A stretch of 64,000 nt of DNA from the NCBI RefSeq assembly GCF_000687475.1, contig NC_057321.1, positions 682,001 through 746,000 on the forward strand. Direction: 5' to 3'. The notes beneath the pieces are model-generated. The model was not told where the DNA came from, made no database searches, and was given only the letters and a program-made list of their open reading frames with translations. Shown here piece by piece: positions 1-10,804 of this stretch (position 1 is the first letter of the stretch; the number at the start of each line of letters is the position of its first letter). Both the position numbers and the translations under genes were made by a program. This stretch comes from Ustilaginoidea virens (taxonomy: Eukaryota > Ascomycota > Sordariomycetes > Hypocreales > Clavicipitaceae).

Positions 1-2258
1 TGGGATGCTCCTGAAATGCTTGGCAGCCGCGAACTCTTGACTCCAAAGCTGTTAGCGACCAAATATGGAGCTTCCTTAGCTCACAGGTTTTCCTACACCG
101 AGTCGGTACCGAGTAATGAGCGGAGCGGAGGGACTAGGATTCAGAGCCGGAAAAGCACAAGCACATGCTTGGCGCCCAGAAAGCGTGCACGTCTCTGGTT
201 GGGTCTGCCATTGCACCATGCACCATGTCTGCAATGAGCACGGAGGAAACCCCATGTTCGCCTTGTCCCCGCGGAGCAAGCCCGGCCCAAGCGTGGGTCT
301 CACACATGCCCGAGGGCCAAGAGTCGAGACCTGGCACGGCAATGAAATTACAAAGGCAATATCCGCAGATTTGGTCCTTTGCGTTGCCAAAGACGGCGCA
401 TGTGCAGGACCGGTGGTCCTTTGACGGCACAAGCATCCATCCTGCGCAAGAGTCCGTGACGGCGCTGTGCTCGCTCCTGAGCTCCTGAGCTGGGCGAGAT
501 CTTCCGCCGCCAGAGACCATGGTGTGTCAGTCGAGGAGGCCTTGTGTGGCTGGCGTCTGGCCTTGCTTGGAGCAAATTTTGTTGGAGACGCAAAGCCTCC
601 CGTGACAAAAACAGCCAGGCCAAGGCTAAACAAGTGGGCTGCAACTGGGAATGAGTGGGCGAGGCTTTGATGGCGCGTCCGCCACGGCACTTTTAACCTC
701 CTGCGCGTCTGTGCGGAACAAGCGTGTTGGCCATGGCACCTGGGGATTCGTGCTTGTCCTGGGCAGAGGGGCCGGGTAACTCGAGGATAGCTTTCTCGTG
801 AATGCAGCAAAAGAGGTGCCTCGGCGAGTCGGTAAAATGCTTCGCTCCTTGTTGCACCGCACTCAAGGCATCGTATCCGGCCCGCCCCAGTTGTGACTCG
901 GGGGATGCTATATTCTGACGGCGATGCGCTCCCTTGCCTCGGACGCCAAGTGTCGGGCAAGGGAATGAGCCTCGGGGCAACCCAAGCGCGCTGGGACGAG
1001 GTGGCACCCGACGAGCCGAGCTTTCACAAGCGCTTGGATGTGTCGTGAGGCGCCCGGCGAGCTTGAAGTGTGGGGAAGACCAGCGACTGCAGGAGCGAAA
1101 GAGAGGTAGGCGGACGGACGGGCTGCAGAGATGACATGTGGTGTTGTCGTGGTCTGCAGAGCAGGGCAGGCCAGCGAAAGCTTTGTTCCGCTCCGGGAGC
1201 GTCTGTCGAGATGCCTTCCCAGAGGGTTGTGAACCATAGCAGCCGTCAACTGCATTCTTATGTAGCATTCTGGCGCGCCGGTGTTGGTGTTTTGGTGTTT
1301 TGGTGTTTTGGCGTCCTGGCACAGCTGGCACAGCTGGCACGGCTGGCACGGCTGGCAGTGAGGCCTGCCAGGGCCTGTCCAAGCGATGAGGCAAGAACAC
1401 TAGAGGCTGGGCAGACCCGTCCCCCGTCCCCCGTCCCCCGGCCATGTCCCACGCTAGGGACCCATTCGCCCGCAACAAGCGCTAACACCAGACGCCTCGG
1501 TGCAAGCGGCTGGGTTCAATGTTGTGCTCAGACTGCAATTCGCCCCTGGGCCACTGAAACCTACGGAGTACCGGGCAAGTACTTGCGGGGGGCCGCTGCC
1601 GTAGGTTAGCGTCTGGTTAGGTCCAGCTGGTCTGGTAGTTCCTAGTTCCTTGGCTGGCGCCTAGACATCAGCACCTGTCAGCCCTGAGTCCGCCAAGCCC
1701 CAAACTTTGCCCAATTGACCTCATGCCGACCACCCACCCGCCCACTGCGAGGCGATAACTGTTCTGGGCAAGTACTCCGTACAAATTGGTCGGTCCCTGC
1801 CTTGTACAGCGGATCGGGCGTGGCCCGGCGGAGGCGTCGGCGTCACTGCCTGCTGCGGGCCTGGGTACAGGCCGGTACATTGACAGGAACAGCCAGGTAC
1901 AGCCAGGTACAGCCAGGTACGCAGGCACCAGCCCCGGCCATTCTGCTGGGTGAGCTAGAGCTAAACAACAAGCAACCTTGGGGAAAACCCCCAGCTTCTG
2001 CTCCGTCCTCGCCTCACGAGTCTCAAACTCTCCTTCAGCCATTATCCTCTCATCGCATCCCGACCTTTTGACGGGTTTCCCCCCCTCGTCATCCGTCATC
2101 TTTATCTGCACTCTCACACCTCCTCATCCCTTTGCTTGTCGCTCCGCTCCACGGCTCTCGGCCTCCCCTCCCCCTTCAGCTTTGCGACCGTCGAGAGTCA
2201 AGGCCCTCGAAAAGAACACGTCCGCCCGCCACTCGTGCCATTGTCGCATATCCTCATC
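1..2258. other. Intergenic region and FAA promoter, no gene supported
   Basis: Long open frames exist on both strands, but they overlap each other, have low-complexity composition and show no recognisable domain, so I read them as chance frames in GC-rich DNA. Small repeats are visible: a GGTGTTTT array at about 1286-1311, followed by CTGGCACAG/CTGGCACGG copies to about 1356, CCCCCGT copies near 1427-1440, and three perfect AGCCAGGTAC copies at 1891-1920. The last 250 bp before the acyl-CoA synthetase start codon are CT-rich, as is usual for a fungal 5-prime leader. TACGGAGTA motifs occur at 1562-1570 and (inverted) 1773-1781. Confidence 0.6.
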
Positions 2259-4693
2259 ATGGTGGACTACACCACGGGCATGATGCCCCTGCATCCGGTC
2301 CACAAGCCGCCCTACACAATCGAGGCTCCTGGCTACGAAAAGGTGCCCGGCGAGACAATTCCTCGTCGCCACCCCCGTGCCAAGAACGGCCTTCTCAGCC
2401 GCCCTGCCGACGATGTCCGCAACATTTTCGACATCGTGCGCCGCAGCGCCCGTGCCTACCCTAATCACCAAGCTCTAGCCTCCCGCAAGCTGGTCAAGCT
2501 TCACAAGGAGACCAAGAAGGTGAAGAAGAACGTCGGCGGGGAGGTGCAAGAGGTGGACAAGGAATGGCAGTTTTTCGAGCTTTCCAGCTACTCGTACATC
2601 ACCTACAAGGAGTACGAGACTCTGGTCCTCGAGCTTGGCTCGGGTCTACGCAAGCTGGGTCTCACTCCAGAGAGCAAGCTTCACTTTTTCGCTACAACCA
2701 GGTAATGCCTGTCTTGTCACCCTCGAAAGCCTTGACTCTTGGCAAGGTCCCCTTTCCTCCCGCTCGAAGACATCCAAAAAATAAACCCCCCCCCAAAAAA
2801 AAAAAAAAAAAAAAAGAAAGACAACCAAAACACGGCTAACCGACACCCTCATCTAGCTTGCCATGGATTTCCATGTCTCACGCATGCGCCTCGCAGTCCA
2901 TCCCCATTGTTACCGCCTACGATACCCTCGGCGAGAGCGGCGTCGAGCACTCCCTTATTCAAAGCGACGCGACCGCCATGTTTGTCGACCCTCAACTGCT
3001 GAAAACGGCTGCCAGCCCGATCAAGAAGTCGAGCGTCAAGACCGTCATCATCAACGCGGAATGCATCTTCGCTGCCGGCGGAGAAGTGGAGGACTTCAAA
3101 AAGAACAATCCTGACCTCAATGTCCTTACGTATGAAGAGCTTCGCAAGCTTGGCCAAGAAAACATGGTAGAACCCGTGCCTCCCAAGCCCGAAGACCTCT
3201 ACTGCATCATGTATACCTCTGGGTCCACTGGTCCCCCCAAAGGCGCTTGCCTCACCCACGAAGCTGTTGTCGCCGCACGTAAGTCGTTCGCTGCTGGCTC
3301 TGCCGCGCACCCAAACAACCCTTGACTGAACCGACACGATGGACTAACGCAGCCGCATGTACGCAGTTACCGGTCTCCTCACCTGTGTGGATGAGTCCGT
3401 GAGCGACAAGGAATTCGTGCTGGCTTACTTGCCTCTTGCCCACATCTTCGAAATGGTGCTTGAAAATCTGGTGCTCTTCATTGGTGGCACTTTGGGCTAC
3501 GGCAACCCGCGCACCTTGTCCGACGTTTCCGTCAAAAACTGCGCGGGTGACATGCGAGAGTTCAGGCCAACCGCCTTGGTTGGCGTGCCGCAGGTGTGGG
3601 AGACGGTCAAGAAGGGCGTCATGGCCAAGCTCGACAGCTCCAGCCCTCTGCTGAAGAACCTCTTTTGGGGAGCCTTTAGCTACAAGGCCTTCATGTCCAA
3701 GAACAAGCTCCCCCTTGCCGGCATCTTTGACGGCATCGTCTTCTCCAAGGTGCGCGAGCTAACGGGCGGTCGTCTGCGGTTCACCATGAACGGGGCCAGC
3801 GGCATCTCCGACAGCACCAAGCAGTTCCTGTCTCTCGTCCTGGCCCCCATGCTCGTCGGCTACGGCCTCACGGAAACTTGCGCCAACGGCGCCCTGGGCT
3901 GCCCGCTCGAGTTTTCCCCCGACGCCATCGGGCCCATCCCCGCCGCCATCGACGTCAAGCTCGTGTCCGTGCCCGAGCTCGGCTACAACACGGACAACGT
4001 CAAGGTGCCGCAGGGCGAGATCTGGATGAAGGGCTTGCCCATCCTCAAGGAGTACTACAAGAATCCCGAGGAGACGGCCAAGGCCGTCACCCCGGACGGG
4101 TGGTTCAAGTCGGGCGACATTGGCGAGTTCGACGCCAAGGGCCACTTGAAAGTCATCGACCGTGTCAAGAACCTGGTGAAGATGCAGGGTGGCGAATACA
4201 TTGCCCTGGAAAAGGTGGAGTCTGTCTACCGCGGAGCCCAGACCGTCGCCAACATCATGGTGCACGCCGATCCCGAGCACTCGCGGCCGATTGCCGTCAT
4301 CATGCCCAACGAGAAGGTGCTGGTGGAAAAGGCCAAGAACCTGGGCGTCGACGAGCACGACATGCACACCAGCGCCAAGGTCCGCGACCTCGTCCTCAAG
4401 GATCTGCAGAGCACGGGCAAGCGGTCCGGCCTGAGCTCCATGGAGATTGTCGCCGGGGTCGTCATCACAGAAGAGGAATGGACCCCCCCCAGCGTAAGCT
4501 TTTCCCCTCCGCACCGTCTCTCGTCTCATCTACCTGCATTCGGAAACACGGTTCGGATGAAGGAAGAAAAACCGGCCGCCCCTTGCTAACTCGTCGCGCC
4601 CAGGGTCTCGTCACCGCCACCCAGAAACTGAACCGAAGAGCCATCCGCGACAAGTACAAGACGGAGATTGAGCAGTGCCTCAAAAACGCGTAG
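2259..4693 (+). CDS. Long-chain fatty acid acyl-CoA synthetase (FAA1/FAA4 type)
   Basis: Activates long-chain fatty acids to acyl-CoA through an acyl-adenylate, feeding beta-oxidation, lipid synthesis and protein acylation; family members sit on ER, lipid droplets or plasma membrane. Four exons fit: 2259-2701, 2857-3278, 3367-4493 and 4604-4693, giving 693 residues, normal for the fungal family. The AMP-binding P-loop motif YTSGSTGPPKG lies near residue 267. The fatty-acyl-CoA synthetase signature (DGWFKSGDIGEF, then a D-R-xK-x-LVK stretch and GGEYIALEK) lies near residues 532-570. The start is the ATG opening MVDYTTGMMP, 41 codons inside a longer open frame, chosen because family similarity begins there. 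Intron 1 carries a C8 run followed by a long A tract. At intron 2 the first AG after the ACTAAC branch site is too close and out of phase, so the AG at 3365-3366 is used. It is convergent with the deubiquitinase downstream. The family is clear; FAA1 against FAA4 is not resolved. Confidence 0.95.
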
Positions 4694-4850
4694 ACGGTCA
4701 CGCGAAGGGGGGGAAAGGCGGCGCTGGACGAGACGACGGGCTGGTGCGAGGGGTTGAATGACAGACGTGTTGAGCTTGGGTGGCCCTGGGCGTAAAACGG
4801 TTCGGTTCCCTCGTCGCTGAGACGGCTCTACTTGTATTAAAGATGATTCT

Positions 4851-5160
4851 CCTAGCACCCTGTATGATGCCATCTGTTTCTTGTCCCTGGTACACGAGTA
4901 TCCGCTGGATGATGCCATCCTTTATTTCTTGTCCCTGGTTCACTAGTACCCGCTGGATGATGCTATCCGTTTCTTGTCCCTGGTTTATTAGTACCCGCTA
5001 GATGATGCTATCTGTTTCTTATCCCTAGTATACTAATATCCGCTATATAATGCTATCTATTTCTTTCTTATCCCTGGTTCACAAGTATCCGCTGGATGAT
5101 GCCATCTGTTTCTTGTCCCTGGTACACTAGCACCCGCTGGATGATGCCATCCGTTTCTTG
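4851..5160. repeat. Minisatellite, about 45-bp unit, six to seven copies
   Basis: Units begin CTGGTACACTAG, contain CCGCTGGATGATGCCATC and end in TTTCTTGTCC. Outer copies are well conserved. The middle copies (about 4975-5065) differ mainly by C-to-T and G-to-A changes and are AT-rich. The array lies in the gap between the convergent acyl-CoA synthetase and deubiquitinase genes. Confidence 0.9.
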
Positions 5161-5282
5161 ATTGTCTCTCGTCACTCCTCCTGTGGGTTGCGTCATGCCC
5201 AGCCGGCAGGGGGCAAATGCGGATGCCGACATTTAAACGATATAAAGGGGAGAAGTACACGTCGCTGTGGAACGCTCCGCAG

Positions 5283-5530
5283 GACTAAAGGCTCGCCTAT
5301 AGAGAAACAGGTACGCTTATGGAGAAACAAGTTCGCTTATGGAGAACAAATACGCTTATGGAGAACAAGTACGCTTATGGAGAAACAAGTTCGCTTATGG
5401 AGAACAAATACGCTTATGGAGAAACAAGTACGCTTATGGAGAACAAGTACGCTTATGGAGAACAAGTACGCTTATGGAGAAACAAGTTCGCTTATGGAGA
5501 AACAAGTACGCTTATGGAGAAACAACTCTT
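5283..5530. repeat. Minisatellite, 19-20 bp unit CGCTTATGGAGAAACAAGTA
   Basis: Eleven nearly identical copies of a 19/20-bp unit alternate between GAGAACAA and GAGAAACAA forms and between TACG and TTCG joints. Three frames stay open through it and encode short repeats, but composition and position argue against a gene. The high identity suggests recent expansion. Confidence 0.92.
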
Positions 5531-5777
5531 CGCTCATCAAGAAACAAGAGATTGCAAAACCACAGCAAGCCGGGCCAAGCCGGAAATACAAGCAAACCCG
5601 TAGCCAAGCAGAAAGCCGCAAGCGCAAGAACCACCATTGCCACAAGACACGTCGGCCGTGCCGCCCCGTCCCCCAGGGGCAACGGACACGCCCGCCGCAC
5701 TTCATATGCTACCAAGCTCGGCTGGCAGAAAAAGAAAGAAAGAAAGAGTTTTTTTTTTAAAAAAAAAAAAACCACCT

Positions 5778-8700
5778 TTACGCGCTCTTTCTCCTGAAAA
5801 ACACCAGGTACGGGACCTTGTCTTCGCCCGACCGGAAGACCTCGCCCTGGACATCGTCGCTCTGCCGGCTGCCGATGCGGACGCGCTTCACGACGCTGTC
5901 GTTGCAGAGGTACCAGGCGTCTTGGCCGTGGGCGCTCGGGTCGCGCACGTAGGCGTAGTAGTGCCCGGTGTTGATGGACCGGCCGGCGTGCACCACCACC
6001 GCGTAGCACTCGTACCTGAAGGGGCCGGAAAACGCCCTGTCGCGCGGGGCCGGGGCCGGGGCCGGGGCCGAGCCGTCCGGCGCGGAGGAGGCGGCCGCCG
6101 CGTCGTCGACAAAGTAGGGCGAGAAGTCAAAGTCGTTCAGGTCCCACGTCACCGCGGCGGTGTTCTTGCTGAAGCCCCGGCCCTGGTAGTGGAAGCGGCG
6201 GAAGCTGATGCAGAGGAGCGGCGGCATCCTGGCCAGGGACATCCTTTGCACGGCGCGCCCTTTTCGCTGGCAGTGGTTGCATTCAAAGTCGGCCAGCTGG
6301 TTGTCGGCCGTGGTTTTCTGGAGAGCCTCGGCCAGGGTGACGTCGTCCTTTCCGTGGACGGCGACGGAGAGCCATTCGAACGGCGAGAAGGTGTAGGTCA
6401 GCGTGTCGCATTGGTTGCATTGCACGGTGGATACCTCGAGGCCGCGCCAGTATCGGTCCACGATGGAGTCGTTTAGTTTGCTGTGGCTGCGCCAGTATTC
6501 CGCCGCGGCGCCAACCGTAGACTGTCCCTTGGTGTCTGGCTTGTCCGGCGTCCCCTTTTGGTTGCGACGCAGGTTCGTCTCCTCGTGGAGCTGGTCCATG
6601 AGGAAGGACATGAATTCCTGGGCGTCTTGCTGGTCTGGGCCGCCAAACTGGGTTTGAGGGTCCCCGGACTGGCACAGATGCCGAGAATAGTCCTGTTTGG
6701 GCAAGTTCATTTAGCGGGCGCCACGTCCACGAGGGGGGGGAAGTCGCATAACCACGACGCAATCCGAGCACGCAAGACTTACCATGAGCATTTGCGCCTT
6801 CATGGTCTCAAACTTGCCCGAGCTCATCCAGTGAAACAGGTTAGATATCATCTGGATCATGAGCTGCGGCTGGTCCATTTTCTCATTGTCCTTCCTCGGC
6901 ACCAGGTTTTTATACTGCTTCTCCCACGCTCGGTCCGCGAGCTCTCTTCCGAAACCGGGCGAGGCAAGGAGTGACTGCAGCGTGCTGTTGGCATAGCACC
7001 AGTTGCGAGGGTTGTTGAGACCGGTGTAGTACAGGTGCTCCGTGGCTTTCTTGGGCTGCCCGGCAAGATCGTCGTCGTCGTGGTCGCTTTGGGACAGGCC
7101 GCTGTGGCTCGGACGCTGCACCGCGGCTTGAGGCCGAGCCGGCGGTGGCGGCAGTTGGGTCGGAGAACTGAACTTGCTCGCCAGCTCATGCCTAAAGCGG
7201 TGTTCTGCCGACATGCCGGATGCCATGGACTGTCGCTCAGCCGGTATGGGCGGGAACCTGAGGAACTCGTCTTCGGTGCGAGGGAAGGCAGGGCGTGCCG
7301 CGTCCTTGTCCAGCGTCTTCTGCCACGCCTTGACGTCTTCCTCGGACTGCAAGGGCGTGACGATGTATTTGGAGCCCTTCCGCCTGATGAGCCCGTGGCG
7401 CGCCTTTGCCGGGCTGCCCCTGGACTGAGCAGACGGGGTGGATTGCAGCGAGCGCGAGCCCATCAAGTCCACCCAAGCGTCCAAGCCTCCGCGCAGGAGC
7501 TTGGGCGAGTTTTTCAAGTCACGACCATAGTCAAGCAAGACTAAAGCACGGTGCAATGACACGACTACTTCTTCGTCCGAGTTCCTGTGGGTTTGCGGTA
7601 TGTGCTCCGAGCTTTGATCGTAAAACACGACTAGATCATAAGCATCTCTTTTTTCGAACAGGGCATGCTCGGAGTTGGGAGACAAGACCAGGCTATCCGA
7701 TATATCCGAGGCTGAGATGTTATCCCTCATCAATATGCTGGGCTCGATGCAAATACTCGACGAAGCCATGATGTGGCCATCATCGTACTCGTCTCGCGCT
7801 CGGATGTCGATGAGAAGAATAGATGCTTTGGACTTCATTACGGCATGCAGCTGTTCCGGCGTTATCGTGTCACCGTCGGGGATATCGAAGCTTCTTTCGG
7901 GCGAGACGCCTGGCGCCGCAGCAGCAGCAGCAGCAGCAGTTGGGGGAACGAGTGGAAAGTATTCGTTGCTTTGCCGCGACTGGGTCAGGTTCGGGGTGCT
8001 GGCCGACGATGTGGGCATTCCCGTGCGGCTGAAGAGGCCCCTTGACGTGCTTGTAGGTAAACGTGCCGCTTCTCCAGACACACTTCCGCGGACGGGGCTG
8101 TAGATGGCGTCGGGCAATTTAGGCAGAGCGGCGGCCGCGTTGCCGGCAGCGACGTTGATTTTTCGAGGAGGAGCTGGCGGCATTTCTCTCGGGCCTGCTG
8201 GTTTTTGAGGGATGATGGAATATGTCTTGATGCGAGGGTCTTGGCCGGGGGAGGGTTGCGGTCCGCGCAGGTTGGCGAACCGCGCAGCCAAATCCAGCGT
8301 GACGTTGCTGGATGGGTTGGCCTGATGGTGCCCCGGCGGGATGGCGTTGCCATGGAGGGAGGCAGGCTTAGGATGTATGGCGGGCTTCGACCTGACCGCC
8401 GAACCGTTCGACTGCTGCCGAGGCTGACTGCTGGTGGTGATGGGAGACGAGCTGGGCGACGATGGGTTCGGTGCTGACGGAGTGGCAGCGCGTCGGACTG
8501 TGGGTTGAACACCACTCGTCTTGTTGTCGGCAATGATGTCCCGTTTGATTCTCTCGTATATACCGCTCTGCTGGTCTATCTTCTTCAAGAGCGAGTTGTG
8601 CAGGCGAGCAGTGTCCCCGTGGCTCGATTTCATGGCGGGATAGTCCTGATGTTTGGAGATGGTATGCACGGCAATGACGCAGGCCCTGATGTAGTCTTTG

Positions 8701-8927
8701 AGAGCCAGAGCAGGCCTGTTGAAGTCGCGGCTCATCTCGGACTGCCGGAGAGAGCTTTCCGCTTGGTCCAGAAGCCGCCGAATGGACTGATTGGGGTCTA
8801 TGTCTTTGGGGATCGCAACGAGATCGTCTATGTGTGGCAAAGGAGCCGCGTCGGGTCGCGAGGCTCCTCCATTTCTGCCGGTATAGCCTCCAGGAGGCAG
8901 GCTATACCTGGCGTTGGCGGCCATCAA
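5778..8927 (-). CDS. Ubiquitin-specific protease with rhodanese domain (Doa4/USP8-like)
   Basis: Cysteine protease that removes ubiquitin from endosomal cargo and recycles it, by analogy with yeast Doa4. Two exons (8927-6783 and 6692-5778) join in phase 0 to give 1019 residues. Residues about 25-135 form a helical USP8-dimerisation or MIT-like region. A proline/serine-rich linker follows. A rhodanese domain spans about 345-470; its usual catalytic cysteine loop is replaced by FYDQSSEH, so it is probably a non-enzymatic scaffold, as in Doa4 and USP8. The USP catalytic domain starts at about 635 with Cys box GLNNPRNWCYANS (nucleophile about Cys644) and ends with His box NTGHYYAYVRD (about His959). 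Zinc-ribbon-like CNQC and CNHC pairs lie between them. The Cys box departs from the usual NLGNTCY. A palindromic T10/A13 tract sits just beyond the stop. The gene is divergent from VPS27. Confidence 0.94.
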
Positions 8928-10804
8928 ATACGCTTGGCGATACTCAGAACCTCATCAGCACGGGGGGCGGCCTGGGAGTCGAGGCTCATGTCTGGGGCGT
9001 GGGCTAGGTTGCAGACATGGGGGGAAGGGCTTGTGTGGCTGGAATGGCCCGACAGCACCGCGGGGTGATTTGTTCAAGCAAACAGAGAGCAGCCTCGACT
9101 CTTCATGGGGACGAGTATGTGGCTCGTGGGAGGAGTCGGGTCGAGTCGAGGGTTTGTTTCAACGTCGGGGCACGAGGCGGGCGAGGCGGGCGAGGCGGGC
9201 AGAGAGGAAGTTGTGACGCCGGAGCTGTTGCTCGACGAGGCTTGAGAGGGCGGCAGCACAGGCTCTGGCGGAGGTGGAAACGGAGTTTTGTGCAAGGAGA
9301 CGCGTTGGCATTTGAGCCGTCTGGTCGTTTTTTTGGCGGTTGTGCAGAGGAAGTAGGCAGGTGTCTCGCAAGCCGGTCGATGTGATTGGCGACGAGAATA
9401 GTTGACTGGTTGCTGAGGAGAGTCGGGCGGTCTGACAGGCTGTCGACGGCGCAGTCCATGGCACTGTGGTCTCTGGGGTGGGCGATTTCGGTGACGAGGG
9501 TCGTGCCAGGCCGCTGAAGTCAGAACCTACAGGCTACCAGACAAGGGACCATCAGTGGGCATCCTGGGGCTGGTAGTGCTGTACCCCTCGCAAACGGCAG
9601 CACGACCCAGGCACTACGTAACGTTTCGGTCTTTCAGTGCCCTCGCCTCACCTATGGCAAGTGGATATTTCAGTGCTTGGCAAATCGCCATCGCGACAAC
9701 CCAAGTCGACACGGTACAAAGAAGACTGCTCAGATGGGAATGCTTTGTTCCTGTCTTATGTTTGCAGGTGGAATGTACGTTCTGCTGGCCATTTCGTGGG
9801 CGGTTACAGGTGTCTGCTTTTACCAGCAGTGTACGAATAGAAGAAACATTGCGAAGGGATGATTGGCCGCGGCTGAACTCGAACTCTCTGGAACACGACG
9901 CTGATCTGAACATTAGATCAATGACTGAAGAGGAAAATAAAAAAGTTGTAAAAAAAAAAAAAGAGACAAACATACAACACCAGTTGGTCGCTGGTCGTCA
10001 CCGACCCAACTACTAATCCGGCGCTCGCTTGTTTATTTAACGGAGATCGGACGGGATCCAAATTTCTCAAGCGGCTATGGTCGTATGTGACAGGCGGGTG
10101 AAATAATACGGTAGATATATGTTGGAGCCCTTTGTTGAAGAGAGGAAAAAGAAGCAACATTGAAACCAAAGAGCTCACAACACAACACACACCAGGATAT
10201 ATATATTCTCTGGTCGTCATCGACAACAACCACTACTAAATAATCCGGCGCTCTAAAGATTGCAGCTGCTGGCTTGACAGCGTCTTGCCGACTTGGCCGG
10301 TACTTTTTCGGCTTTGTTGGGAATGCGTACCATGAGGTACCTGGGACGTATCTCCCTTTCCAGTCTAGCTTGAGGTCTGGTCACCTCAAGAGTCAGCAGC
10401 TCAGCAGCTCAGCTCCACCCCGCTGACACTGACGCAACCACCAGACCGTTTGCCAACGTAACCCGACGCCGAGGCGGCTCCTTGCCTCGTCAACCTCTCC
10501 CCAGCCTCCAACTGCTCTCTTCACCCTGCCGTGCCGTGCCGCGCCGTGCCGCGCCGTGCCGTAGCTTCTCCGGCAAGCCTTCCATTTTCTGACAAACATC
10601 GACACCCGCGGAAGAACAAGTCTTGGTCTTGGCCTTGGCAAGAAGCATCAATAGTCAGCCAGTCGCGTCTTCGTCGCGGTTTACGGCCTGCCCCATCACC
10701 CTGATCTGATATCCGGTCCCGCTTCGTGTCGAGTCTTCCTTGCTGCCGTCGCATGCTTTACAACCAGTCGCATTCTCCGTCTTGAACCAGCTTCTTGAGT
10801 CGCC
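8928..10804. other. Divergent intergenic region between the deubiquitinase and VPS27
   Basis: No gene is supported; short frames on both strands lack domain character. Low-complexity pieces include GAGGCGGGC copies (about 9175-9200), an A-rich run near 9950-9963, and GTGCCGCGCC copies (about 10520-10561). The 300 bp before VPS27 are CT-rich, consistent with a leader. Both promoters should lie here. Confidence 0.6.

Noticed and set aside
76..1478. Two large minus-strand open frames (294 and 261 codons) at the left end
   Set aside because: They overlap frames on the other strand, have Arg/Pro/Ala/Ser-biased composition across simple repeats, and show no domain or plausible splice structure.
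5319..5603. Repeat proteins encoded by the 19-20 bp minisatellite
   Set aside because: Three frames are open because the repeat lacks stops; no start context, domain or continuation supports a gene.
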